The translations under genes and the position numbers were made by a program. A stretch of 64,000 bases of DNA from Conchocele bisecta (Eukaryota > Mollusca > Bivalvia > Lucinida > Thyasiridae): positions 44,881,331-44,945,330 of the forward strand of contig CM055265.1 of assembly GCA_029237695.1 (NCBI GenBank), given 5' to 3'. Shown one piece after another: positions 21,109-33,415 of the stretch. Each line of letters starts with the position of its first letter. The stretch's first letter is position 1. The notes beneath the pieces were generated by a model. That model searched no databases. It saw only the letters and a program-made list of their open reading frames with translations, and had not been told where the DNA came from.

Positions 21109-21550
21109 TGTCATAATGCTGATTACATCATGGGTTACGGTTAGGGTTAGCTAACATTTGTAGCTAACATAATTATAGCATTACGGCCATGTATCTAAAT
21201 TATTCATATGATACACGTATACTTACAGATGTTAACACTGGATATCCGATTGAACTTATTCGGGTCTACAGAAAATATGGTTACCACTTACTAAATTATT
21301 CAATGCGTGCACATAAGTTAGATAATTTAGTTACTATAGATTAGCCGCATTATGACATTGTACGGGTATATAAACCAGGCGTTTTCCAAGCAAGTCATCA
21401 CACATTCGCTGGTGCTTGCTGGAGAATAAAGAACGTCTTTACGACTTCGCCTTACAGGTACGTGGTAACATATTATAGTATTATGTATGTTTTATGTAGA
21501 AAATGCCAAACTGCAATAATGTGCATATACTTTCAATATTCACATTAACA
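21109..21550 (+). mobile_element. LTR of the envelope-bearing retroelement
   Basis: The sequence begins TGTCATAATG after a purine-rich tract and ends near TTCACATTAACA. Inside are a TATA box (TATATAA, 21367), a probable start site near 21397, AATAAA at 21425-21430 and a splice-donor-like CAG/GTACGT at 21455-21462. The 3' third matches 14721-14862. A shorter reading ending CTTACA at 21456 is possible but does not explain why the next 90 bp are also shared. Confidence 0.6.
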
Positions 21551-22284
21551 GATCCAAGCTGGTCACAAATGTGAGAAGGAAGCTATTGATGAAGTTTGGT
21601 AATTATCCGCCTAACAGATCAAGAGATATGCGAAATTTGGACTTTGTCCAAAATTGTTGATGAAGACGACACCAGAATTGTGACCGCTGTCTCACTTTCC
21701 AGTATCATGAGCTAGGATGGTCGCAATTTGGCCACTCAAATTGCCATTTGGCTACCAATATTTGAGAAATCATTCAGATGGCCATTTTTGCTACTGATAT
21801 GTCAGAAAGTATACTCTTACACATAGTGGAGCTACATGTAATATAAAATAGTATTGTTTATTTTAGTATTTTACTGTGACAGTTAATTTCGGCTACTAAT
21901 TTTAAATTTTACCGCCAATCTAGCACGAGTGAGACAAAAGATATTGATGAAGTTTGGCATATATCCAACAAACGTATCCGGTTATATGCGAAATAGGGAC
22001 GTACGTCCAAGTTTTGACGGATGTGACCTATATTTTGAGAAAAGTAGGTCAGTGTCATCCAAAGGACCCCAAGATGGTTTCTATAAATGTAAGGAAGCTA
22101 CTGATGAAGTTTGGCGAACATCTAACTATTTGGACCTACAATGGACCTATGTCCAAAATTTTGGATGACGACGACTGATATGCGATTTCTATGTTCACTT
22201 GAATGACCCAGGGTGGTTAGGTATCAATGTAAGGAAGCAACTGATAAAGGTTGGCGAACATCCGACTAACACATCAGGAGATGT
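21551..22284. repeat. Degenerate copies of an interspersed repeat
   Basis: The phrase GTAAGGAAGCTACTGATGAA and its variants recur near 21574, 22090 and 22229, with AAAGATATTGATGAAGTTTGG at 21938 and again at 22667 inside the arm. They are linked by variants of GACGGATGTGACTTGTAT. No intact protein is present. Confidence 0.6.
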
Positions 22285-25200
22285 ATACAACTTGACGGAT
22301 GTGACTTGTATTTCGCGAAAGTAGGTCAATGTCACCTAAATTACACGGAGCAGCTATATATCAATAAGGGCTCCAGATAAGCTGCGTATTTGCTTAAATA
22401 CCCAATTAAAATTGCCCAAAACCCAATTGAAATCAGAAGTAGCGAGTATCAAAAAGCAATTACAATTCTGTGGTACATGTAGCATGCTGCAGAAAACAAT
22501 AAACAGACCACAAATATAACATATTTTTCTTATTCTTGCTGCCTGTTGATGTGTAAACAGTAGTGTGATTTTATTTTACCCAATTAAAATTTTGAAATAC
22601 CCAATTGCTTCAGAAATGATGGAATGAAAATACTCAATTACTAATTCCTTATCTGGAGCCCTGATCAATGTAAGGAAGCTATTGATGACGGTTGGCGATT
22701 TGGTGGCCCATACCACAGGTGGAAGACTCGGACCTATGACACCAAAAAAATGCCTATTAAAAAAAATACCATTACCCCACCCACTTGGTCTCGTACAGTA
22801 CATAACGTTAATTCAAGGTGAGCATAAATAGCGCTATTATAGAAAGAGCCCTCTTTTTTCCGGCTCGCACAAACACAATAAACATCGATTAAATGTATGA
22901 AATATGTCTCTGGCAATCGATAAAGGTATTAGGTGTGTGAATATACTCACTTCAAATCGCTGTTTATCAAGTATTTATTGAGTTATTCGCGTTTTGATTA
23001 CCCCATCCAAAGCGAAAGTTGCGTGTACGAAAGAATCTCACACAGAATCGGAGGCCGTCCGGCTGGAGTATCGGTCATATTTGGCCGATAGCTGATCGCC
23101 AGCTCAAACTAAAGTCGTGCACCATGATCATATACATTAGAGACTCCAACCATACAAAGTTCGTCCAATTGTGATCGTTCGCCGATCTAAAAAACACTTT
23201 TTTCTAATTTTATTGACTTTCTTTCATGATTCGCGTACTATCAGATTATGTCTTCCGGAAACCCTGAAAAGGGAAAGTCCTCGCGTCTATTTTTAGGTTT
23301 AACCAATCAGAGATGTTCTTACATAGACGCGTCGGTGGTTGTATTATGGAAGATAGTGCATTGACCCAGTTCCAAATAATGAACGAAATTATAGAAAAAA
23401 GTGTTTTTTAGATCGGCGAACGATCACAATTGGACGAACTTTGTATGGTTGGAGTCTCTAATGTATATGATCATGGTGCACGACTTTAGTTTGAGCTGGC
23501 GATCAGCTATCGGCCAAATATGACCGATACTCCAGCCGGACGGCCTCCGATTCTGTGTGAGATTCTTTCGTACACGCAACTTTCGCTTTGGATGGGGTAA
23601 TCAAAACGCGAATAACTCAATAAATACTTGAAACAGCGATTTGAAGTGAGTATATTCACACACCTAATACCTTTATCGATTGCCAGAGACATATTTCATA
23701 CATTTAATCGATGTTTATTGTGTTTGTGCGAGCCGGAAAAAAGAGGGCTCTTTCTATAATAGCGCTATTTATGCTCACCTTGAATTAACGTTATGTACTG
23801 TATGAGACCAAGTGGGTGGGGTAATGGGATTTTTTTTAATAGGCATTTTTTTGGTGTCATAGGTCCGAGTCTTCCACCTGTGGCCCATACATGTACATGT
23901 ACATTGTATATACATCCTATGAAAGTGGTGGGTCCTGTTCCATCGCCTGGGAATCGTTATTTCGTACCTCAGGTTAATTGCCAATTAATTAACAACACAC
24001 AATATAATAAAATTACATCAACAGATATGCATCGAAATATCTGATTACGTCATGGGCAACAGGCTTATAAAAAGGGACTTTACGACGAATGTGATGTTGT
24101 ACCTTTAGACAAGCGAAAATCATTAAATATATTTACAAACTTTAATATATTTTTCCTACATGAAATCAAACATTCACAATACAATATATTAAGCCGGGTT
24201 CGTGTAAATATTGCTGAAAACAACGCAAAATGTACAAAATAGTCAATAGTTGAGAAAATGGGCATCACCACATATGGGTGTTGCTACGATTAATGGCTGA
24301 GAAAAGGGGTATTATTACATAGGTGATCCAGTTAAGGTACGTAATTTAGGGGAAATTCATCAAACTTGCATAATGCAGCGGTATCGAGAAAAATGCCGAC
24401 AGAATGAGTATATAGCAAACTTGAATATTACAAACATAATACTTGTATAGAAGATGAAAGAGCCAGCAAATACAGACAAAACATACAGATCATAGCAAAC
24501 TACGACACGTACAAAACTCTTTGGTAGACATTTGGTTCTAAACTTCAATAGAAAGTACATCTAAAAAGGAGTAGATGCTCTCTGATAATATATTGTAGTA
24601 ATTTCAGTACTTTGATTTTATATTTTAGGAAGGACCTCGTATGATCTGTGTATACGTGACGTGAAACGACTGTTGAAATTGTGATATTATAGGGCAACAG
24701 GCTGATAAAAAGGGACATTACGACGAATGTGATGTTGTACCTTTAGACAAGCGAAAATCATTAAATATATTTACAAACTTTAATATATTTTTCCTACATG
24801 AAATCAAACATTCAGAATACATGCATATTAAGCCGGTAACGATAAATATTGCTGAAAACAACGCAAAATGTACAAAATAGTCAATTGTTGAGAAAATGGG
24901 CATCACCACATATGGGAGTTGTTACGATTAATGTCTGAGAAAAGGGGTATTATTACATAGGTGATCCAGTTAAGGTACGTAATTTAGGGGAAATTCATCA
25001 AACTTGCATAATGCAGCGGTATCGAGAAAAATGACGACATGATGAGTATATAGCAAACTTGAATATTGCAGACATAATGCTTATATAGAAAATCAAAGAG
25101 CCAGCAAATGCAGACAAATAGTCGTCGACTGAGAAAATGGAGCTCACAGATATGGTGGTTGTTACGATCAATGGCTGAGAACATGGGTATTATTACATAT

Positions 25201-26811
25201 GTGATCCAAGAATCTTCAGATTAGTTCAGCATGGAATGCATAATATCTGTACTGACTAATGTTCGTAACGAATGAATGGCTTTACACACCTCTAAAATAA
25301 GCTGAAAATGTGGAGAATTAAGGCAGGACGGATTAACTTTATCGAAGAAATATATAAGGTAAGGTCTTTTATACTACATATTATTCTCCACATTTTCAGC
25401 TTATTTTAGAGGTGTGTAAAGCCATTCATTCGTTACGAACATTGGACAGTACATATATTATGCATTCCATGCTGAACTGATCTGAAGCTTCTTGGATCAC
25501 ATATGTAATAATACCCATTTTCTCAGCCATTGATCGTAACAACCACCATATGTTGTGAGGTCCATTTTCTCAGTCGACGGCTATTTGTCTGCATTTGCTG
25601 GCTCTTTGATCTTCTATATAAGCATTATGTCTGCAATATTCAAGTTTGCTATATACTCATCATGTCGTCATTTTTCTCGATACCGCTGCATTATGCAAGT
25701 TTGATGAATTTCCCCTAAATTACGTACCTTAACTGGATCACCTATGTAATAATACCCCTTTTCTCAGCCATTAATCGTAACAACTCCCATATGTGGTGAT
25801 GCCCATTTTCTCAACTATTGACTATTTTGTACATTTTGCGTTGTTTTCAGCAATATTTATCGTTACCGGCTTAATATGCATGTATACTGAATGTTTGATT
25901 TCATGTAGGAAAAATATATTAAAGTTTGTAAATATATTTAATGATTTTCGCTTGTCTAAAGGTACAACATCACATTCGTCGTAATGTCCCTTTTTATCAC
26001 TCTGTTGCCCTACAGCCGGCCGTTTTTTCGTTACCATTTCTACATATTCTGTGGAATTTCATTAGAATTGTAAATTCCCTCTATCACGGTAATGTTGTCT
26101 ACTGCTATATTTGAGACGGCCGTTTTTTCGTTACCGTACCATTTCTACATGTTCTGTGGAATTTCATTAGAATTGTAAATTCCCTCTATCACGGTAATGT
26201 TGTCTACTGCTATATTTGAATTATTATCACAGAATTTAACATCTGAAACCAGAGTTAAAGCGCGTAAATTTATTCATGAATTTGGTGCCAATATGGCACG
26301 GGTCTGAGTGCTGAATTTGTTCGATATTATGTTGTTTTGTTAGGTATGTTTTACCATTTATAAACATCGTACATATATGATGGACATTACTAAGAAATGG
26401 GGCCCCCCATACAGCCGTCCGTTTTTTCGTTACCATTTATACATATTCTGTGGAATTTCATTAGAATTGTAAATACCCGCTATCAAGCATAATTGTCTAC
26501 TGCTATATTTGAATTATTATCACAGAATTTAACATCTGAAACCAGAGATAAGGTGCGTAAATTTATTCATGAATTTGGCGCCAATATCACGCTGGTGGTT
26601 GCACGCGGAGCTATACGACCTATTAATTCCGTCCACGCCCACTGCCAATTGGAATTGGAGTCATAGATCTGCAGCCCCATGCAGCTATCAGGTGTTCACT
26701 GAGCTAAATTATACGACCTATTAATTATTTATTAGACACGCCCACTTCCATTAATATAGTAATTAAACTTGGCTATTACATAATTGGGGCTAAACCGCCG
26801 CATATACTACT
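22285..26811. repeat. Right long inverted arm (candidate Polinton TIR) with extra insertions
   Basis: The arm is the reverse complement of 4757-7684, enlarged by a 1.17 kb foldback element (22714-23882) and by a local inverted duplication centred near 25345. The left part (about 24062-25320) and the right part (about 25370-26010) of that duplication are mirror images of the same module. The CAGGGCTCC MITE is shared with the left arm. Confidence 0.7.
22714..23882. mobile_element. Long-arm foldback transposon with 8 bp target duplication
   Basis: The 1169 bp element begins CACAGGTGGAAGACTCGG and ends with the complement. The arms are about 490 bp each (to roughly 23200 and from 23390) around a spacer of about 190 bp. 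GCCCATAC flanks both sides (22706-22713, 23883-23890). The left arm of the Polinton carries the unoccupied site once (inverse GTATGGGC, 7257-7264). The 8 bp duplication fits hAT-type insertion. It has no coding capacity that I recognise. Confidence 0.88.
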
Positions 26812-26920
26812 ACTACTACTACTACTACGTATACACAGACCATACGAGGTCCTTCTTAAAATATAAAATCTAATTTACCATTGTAAGAGTTAATGTTTTA
26901 TACATATATATTATATAAAA

Positions 26921-26990
26921 ACATGGTTTTGGCAATACTTTACAATCATTTCCATAGGAAATAATTTTAAAGTGTTGCCAAACCACATGT
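26921..26990. repeat. Hairpin repeat outside the right inverted arm
   Basis: A palindrome with arms starting ACATGGTTTTGGCAATAC and their complement. Homologous to the hairpin at 4658-4715. Confidence 0.65.
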
Positions 26991-27770
26991 CTGTCTTTGC
27001 TGATAAAAATGGAAATCCTCAAACAATAAACAGCAGACGTCAAAATGTAATTCAGCAAGTAATGAATAACATAACACATGCTATATATGATGTTTATCTA
27101 CTATGTACCGACTTGATAAATGAGGACATACATAGCGATAAATTCTGGACGTGTTCTTTCTTTCTTCCTCTAATTCTCGTACATGTTAAGTACATACAGT
27201 AACACAGGCAGGTAATTGACTTCAGGAACGGAATCAAAAGTATCGCTGTTGCTGCAGGTAGTCTGTTGTTTCCATGCTTGTGTGAATCTGGGTTCCAAGA
27301 AATGTATGGCCTTCTTGAATTCTGGATTAAGCTCCAGTGGGATTCATAGGGAGTTTTGATATGTTTCTCTCAACGATATGCTGGACGTATACTGAAAAAT
27401 TCAGCTTTAACTTTGTTTTCGATTTTATATCTAGTACTCTTCGCACATAAGACACAACTGTATAGGATGTGAGGCGAAGCGTAAATTACTACTAATTGGA
27501 TTGTCTCGGCGTTTGTCTAAAAGAGGTGACAGTGCGAAGGCATACACATGAAATGACACCGGACAACGGGCTGGTACCCGTTCGTGTCATTCCTGTTGTA
27601 GTATTACAACAGAAACCGAGTACCAATATGGCGGATTTGTCAGCCAAAAACCGTTTGGCTTCTGTTTATGAAATATCGATTTTTAATCGTGTACATGTTA
27701 AATATTCGGTATAATTTAAATTAAATACCACCCTTGGTTGAGAGGTTTATGCCCCCCCCCCCCCCGCCAC
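26991..27770. other. Stretch without a recognisable gene
   Basis: A 76-codon frame (26972-27202) and a 72-codon frame (27496-27714) are open, but neither resembles a family I know. A poly-C run closes the stretch. Confidence 0.4.
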
Positions 27771-27774
27771 CTGG

Positions 27775-27900
27775 TGAGGGGGTGGGGTCAGGTTACATAT
27801 AGCGTTACTGGCGTCCATATCACACTCGGGTAAGTTCTTATAATTTCTGTTTCCTTTCACGTAACTGCTTTATATTTCACACATACATTCCTCTGATGAT
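27775..27900. repeat. Segmental-duplication block
   Basis: Matches 45440-45560 (GGTTACATATAGCGTTAC through ACATTCCTCTGATGAT). In the other unit this block directly follows the equivalent of 4645. Confidence 0.8.
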
Positions 27901-29321
27901 CCCATTAGGTGTACACTCCCATAGAAAGTCGGGTATTTGTAAACCCCACTACTTCAAAGAAAACGTGGGGTCTGGGAAACCCGAGTTTCACAGCTGGATA
28001 CTGGAATAAACCTGTCTGCATCCCCGATACCAACCAGATTTAATGTTCCTAACACTGGGTCAAATGGCCCATTAGGCGATATGATAAGATTCTGAAATTC
28101 CCAGTTAAATTCTAAATATGTTATAACGCACATAAAATCTATAAATAATGCTATAATCAATTTTATCATTATCAGAGATGCAAAAATGCCTTTTCTCCCG
28201 TCAAAATCGGTTGATCAACGACAAATATATTGTGAAAAAAAAATTAAGATTTTACCAAAATATGTGTTCCGAAGACCTCTCCAAATCCCGCCAAAATGGT
28301 TCCAATACGGCGTAGGAATATGCGGGCCAAAATACTATCTATGATACCATTATAATATAAAATCGTATTCAATATTTATATACACCAAGGTGAATCGATA
28401 TATGTATGCATTCCATTAAACAAACGAAAACTAACAAGAAGCCAAATCGCCAAACATAATCCTTATGTGCGAAAATAATGAAACTGGACGTGAGAACTAT
28501 TTTGTGTCCGCGCATGGATAATGGCCAGGCGGCTTGACCACTGCATAGGACAGAATAAATATGTCTGGTTTCTGAACTAAAATGGGAAGATATAATAAAT
28601 ACTAATCTTTTTTTGTTATTATTCGATAGCAGAGATATGTACTAGATATTTGCTGTATTTTTATATTTTATTCAAAATGTAGCAGTAAATATGAAGAGCA
28701 CATAATTATGGCACCACGATATGACATTTTGTTACTATGAAAATGGTATTTGTATGATGAATTTAACGCTTTTTAGTTGATCATGATGTTTGCAATATTC
28801 ATTAAGATATTATAGTTTATACAACACATTAACAATGCAGGTCGTTTGAGCAAAAGAGACGTCACGTAAAAGCGACGTCATGCGACGTAAATGACGTTAC
28901 AGTACATACCGTTACAGATAGAGTATACGCCAACATTTACAACAGTTTTCAAGTTGACATAATCGAACTAGAAGCATGTTTGGCATTGAATAATGAATCT
29001 AAAGACGGATGAGCTTGAGTCTTTTGGTAACACATGAATGTGCAAAGCGACAAAGTCAAACCGGTAAGTTCATGTACCAGCAAGTATGAACGTGCACAGG
29101 TACGCTGATTCAGTGTGCTGATTTCTTCTTTTTGACGTCGAGTTTATTGAGCGTTTTAACAATTTATAATTGTAGAAAACCACGGAAGTATATTCATTAA
29201 CTAATTGTTTGATTAGGTCTATAAGACCGTTTAATTCAACATATAGAAATGGAAATACACACGCATACGGGGAGAACAATACGTTCAACATTAAATTGCA
29301 TTACATCTAGAACACAGTCGA
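27901..29321. other. Unit-1-specific stretch, no gene seen
   Basis: Absent from the second duplication unit, which jumps from the equivalent of 27900 to that of 32973. AT-rich, with no recognisable protein. Confidence 0.45.
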
Positions 29322-29588
29322 TGTCGCGCCATCGCAATATACCCACGTTTCCCAAATGCGAAGTTGAAAAGGGGGAGATAATTCATGACCGGGGTTCGAA
29401 TAAAAAATCAAAATTCATTGCGCATCTACACACCATAAGGAAGGCACACACCAAGTTTCAAGACCCTACCTATTACGGTTAAACAGTTTTACTTCTTACA
29501 CGAAACATGACGGACGGACAGACGGACGGGCACCCGTGACGAAAACAATATACCCATTTAATTAGTTTTTTAAAAAGAAGTGGGTATA
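29322..29588. mobile_element. Single-copy member of the TATACCCACTT element family
   Basis: The sequence begins GCGCCATCGCAATATACCCAC and ends GAAGTGGGTATA. It contains GACGGACGGACAGACGGACG and one diverged version of the unit that is repeated about 14 times at 15118-17622, in the opposite orientation. It shows the unexpanded form of that element. Confidence 0.75.
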
Positions 29589-31732
29589 AATAACTGTTTG
29601 CTCTGAAAGGCAGTATTCATGTCTGATGACAGGCACCCTTACAGTACTGTCATGTGTTACGCACTATGTACACAATCACTGGAATAGCGTGAGAGTAAAA
29701 GCCTGCATCGCTTGCGTGTTATTTCTACTGCATCGCAGTCTCTCATTCGCCTACTAGGAGACCACATTCAAGGGTAGCGAGTGGAAGTCTGCCACATGGC
29801 CAAACTGGCTATGGTAACATATTTGAGACAGTTGTTACCTCAGCTTGTGATCAGCTTGTCCTACCACCCACTTGTGTTTGTTTTGGGAGTGTTACGCTAG
29901 CAGTTTGTCTTTTGAAGACTCAACTCAAAATACGGGGGTCCCAAAGTACGAAGAAATGAGAGGGGAGGAGAGATAAAATAATAACAATACCCGCAAGTCA
30001 AGAGATCCTTGATAATCGTCGAACAACACTAGAAGAACCATATCAATTGCTAGTGCGCACAGTCTTATTGTATTTGTGTCACGACTTGACAATCCTTGAA
30101 ATGTCATCCCACAGTTACTGTATCTAGTTCTTGACTTTTTGTATTATTGTAGTTGGTTTAAACAGTATTTATTTCAAGAGAGATATGTGATATTATTGTA
30201 GTTGTACGTGTCACATGTCACATGCCTTGAAATATCATCCCACTGTATGTCTTATATTAACATGACACACATGTTAGCGTGCATTCAGATTGAAGCTTTT
30301 CATATTCAGACAACAGATCGAGAAAGGATCACCCAGTGAGTGAATGGCGAACATCGTATGTTCTGATCAGACGGCGCATATGCACATATGAGACTGATTT
30401 GTCGCTATACTAATCGTAACATCCATGGCTTTGTTGGTTTTTTTTATTTATTTCTTAAAATCGGTAAAGGTTGAGCTAATTTTTAATTTTAAACATTGTA
30501 TTAGAAAGAAAGAATTGATCAATAGACTGAAAATTTGCTTCGATTTAACCAGATCTGAAACGTATAGTTGTGCGAGAAACCGGGCCCAGGCTACATAGGT
30601 CTACAAATATGATACAAATTATTTGTATGTATATGTAAATAAAACATGTAGCTTACACAGAGTTTTCACCTGTAAATGGTGGTCAATAACAGTTAACGTG
30701 GACAGTTATCTGTAAACTGTGTCAAAGAAACTATTATGTGAAAATAAAAGAACATAAAAAACACACGTCAACAGACAAACATTTTTATATGATACCAATA
30801 GCAAAATAATAAAAGAAAATTATCCTTACGGCTTTACGCAATTATTGTTAATAAAAACATATATAAGATATGCCTGTTTCGAATAAAAATCGAGGTACGT
30901 TGTTGTTCTATTCGTTAGATAACTTTGAACACCACAGAACAAACCTAACATGGCGGTCTGACAAACGTCGATAATTAGAAATCTCGGCGGAAATTACGTC
31001 AGCTAAGTTCACGGCGTCATATCTTGTGACGTCGTCAGATTCCCGAAGACAGATTTTCTCGCGACGCGGCTCATAGCATCCGCGATATTCAAAGAATAAT
31101 ATTTATAACAGTCTTGTGTTTTTTAGTAAATGATGAGATCTTGCAATATGCTTTGAAAGTGTCATAAATATTCGTTGTCATGTACGGAAGAAAATCATAA
31201 ATTATGTAAATATTTTTTATGAACTATGACAACTGTGGAAATGTATCACATTACTTACATGGTTGGTCTCATAACGGATCACTGTGTACATAGTATACGC
31301 ATATACAAATATAAGGCCAAATATGTATAATTTGCAAAGCGTTTTCCTGGTATCATTAATGTTACTCCTTCAAAAAACTTTAGCCCTGATCAGACTGCGC
31401 GGACTTGAGATTGATACAGATCGAGCTCCGTGTCAGGTCAGGAGTCCTTTAGAATCGTCTCATTGAGATCATTGAGACTCCCAACTTGCCATTTTTTGTT
31501 GCAGAAATTTGTTGTTATCCAGAATTTATAAAATTACTCACCTTAGCTTGAGCTCTGTTGATAGTTTATAAAACTTTTCTAATCAAACGTTTTAACTGTC
31601 ATTAATTCAGTATCAAATAAACTGACTGCGTCTGTAGTTGTACTCTTGACCAAAGTTTGATGACCTGTTTATACACACTATCCCCAATTTATTCCAACAT
31701 GGGAATGGGTGGTAGGAGGGAGCATGTGATGG
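29589..31732. other. Stretch without a recognisable gene
   Basis: Only short frames without family resemblance. A short repeat phrase (CCCTGATCAGACTGCGCGG near 31383) belongs to a small interspersed family also seen near 3309, 32220 and 49990. Confidence 0.4.
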
Positions 31733-31928
31733 GTAATTTAACGATCGGTGTGTGTTCATCCTTCCCCGGAATGCCGACCTACATGGTTTGGTCTTCTTGT
31801 ATCGTTTTGCCCCCCCCCCCCCCCCCCAATTTAACGATCGGTGTGTGTTCATCCTTCCCGGAATGCCGACCTACATGGTTTGGTCTTCTTGTATCGTTTT
31901 GCCCCCCCCCCCCCCCCCCCCCCCCCCT
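31733..31928. repeat. Two-copy tandem repeat with poly-C tails
   Basis: AATTTAACGATCGGTGTGTG ... GTATCGTTTTG followed by a C run occurs twice with a period of about 95 bp. Proline-rich frames are translations of the C runs. Confidence 0.8.
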
Positions 31929-32972
31929 CCCGGTACTTGAGAGCTGAATCATGTTATGCTCCAGTAAGAAATAATAAGCTTATCATAGCCCACAACTTGC
32001 CATTTTTTGGTGAAGAAATAACAAAATCCTACCTCAAATTTATCAAATTACGCACCTTGACTGAAGCTCTGTTGATAGTTTATAAAACTTTTGCAATCGC
32101 CAACTTGGACTCAAAACATATTTCCTTTTGCACACGCACTAAGTACGATTCAAGTCGAGGCGTTTTGCTGGTATCATTATTGTTACTACTTCGATGAAAA
32201 CAAAACACGACAAATATAGGCCCTGGTCAGACTGCACGGATGCGCTGGTTGATCTGGGCTACACTGTCGCATATGTCGTAAGGTCCATTCCCCAGCCAGG
32301 ACTCACACTCAGCTAAATTCCTTGTGTCAAGTCTGACTTTGAGATTGAAGTAAGGTTTTGCAATGAAGATATTTATTTCTGCAAGGTGTATGTAACATAA
32401 CATATGCTACATGTAATTATGTATCAACAGCACATTTTAATTTGTAACTTGCTAGTGTGCTGGTCAGTTTGAACCCCAGATATATCTACACTGGTTAGTA
32501 AGACTAGTGTTGTCTTGTATCATCAGCTTATAGCTGTTAGAACAAGCAATTCTCCCAGCATTATTGTGGAAATCAACACACACATGTTTTAGGCTACCAA
32601 GAGAGCATGGAACAAGATCAGGGTTGCTAATCCATTTAGACAATGATGAATCCAGTCGGTAACAGTCTAGATCCTGATGTGACTGCTCATTCTGGTCTGA
32701 ACCTAAGCTGCAAAGATTACGGTCATAATAGTCGCTGGTGGTAATAAAACTCACCTGTACATATTCTCATGCACTATGGTCGAGTCTGGCGGTTACTGGA
32801 GACTCCAGCTGCAACCACAGACGGACTAATGTGCAGTGAAAGTAGTTCGGCATGCTTTGTTATCTCATTAGCTGACCCCATAGTGCAATAAAAAATCATT
32901 AACAGGAACATAAGCCTGTCAGAATCAGCTTGGCATTTGGCTGTTCGTTTTCTATGGGACTGTACACATAAT
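31929..32972. other. Stretch without a recognisable gene
   Basis: A 96-codon minus-strand frame (32464-32754) is open, but I recognise no family in it. The phrase CCATTTTTTG...AGAAAT occurs near 31490 and 32000, a small local duplication. Confidence 0.4.
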
Positions 32973-33298
32973 GCTCTATCGTGATTAATCCACGATCATC
33001 GGGTCCCCGCATATCCCATGGTTAAGGTCGCATACATATAGTGCATTCAAAACCTTAAAGGTACATGCCCACTCTATAGGCACAAACTGCTTTTTATATC
33101 AAAGACACAATATGAGATATTTTCTGGCAAAATAAACATTCATTCACCATCAACCCACGTACTGATTGGCATTATTATGCACTTATATCAGACGTAAATT
33201 TCGACACTGATATCGGAGGCGATAACCGTGTTTCCTTAACATGTTAACGGACAGTACTATTTATTCTCAGTATTTAGTTTTGTATGTGCAATGATCAT

Positions 33299-33415
33299 AC
33301 CTACGGTGGCACAGAGGGGACATGGAACTATTTTTTACTTTCGCGTGCGCACGCTATAGGGTTTTGCGTGCGCGCGATAGGTTTTGCGTGCACACGCGAT
33401 AGGGTTTTGCGTGCT
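33299..33415. repeat. Truncated left half of a foldback element
   Basis: Matches the left end of the element at 45896-46249 (TACGGTGGCACAGAGGGG, then GCGTGCGCACGCTATAGG-type repeats). The right arm and about 490 bp beyond it are missing in this unit. Confidence 0.7.

Larger units (their letters stand above)
4757..26811 (-). mobile_element. Maverick/Polinton, decayed and carrying nested insertions
   Basis: The minus-strand cluster at 7.8-14.6 kb holds the diagnostic Polinton set: protein-primed type B polymerase, FtsK/A32-like ATPase, retroviral-type integrase with chromodomain, adenovirus-type cysteine protease, double-jelly-roll major capsid protein and penton-like minor capsid protein. Inverted arms lie on both sides. 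Their outer ends read AGTAGTATATGCGGCGG at 4757 and the complement ending near 26811. An AG start and a total near 22 kb both fit the Polinton class. I could not find the expected 6 bp target duplication: the left flank is GACAAC and the right end runs into an (ACT)n tract. The polymerase is truncated and a retroelement and tandem array occupy its place. The cluster is certain; the outer boundaries are an inference. Confidence 0.65.

Noticed and set aside
17829..21560. Shared phrase GATCCAAGCTG at 17829 and 21550 as a primer-binding or splice link
   Set aside because: The second copy is part of the GTAAGGAAGCTACTGATGAA repeat family next to it; the match is short and probably chance.
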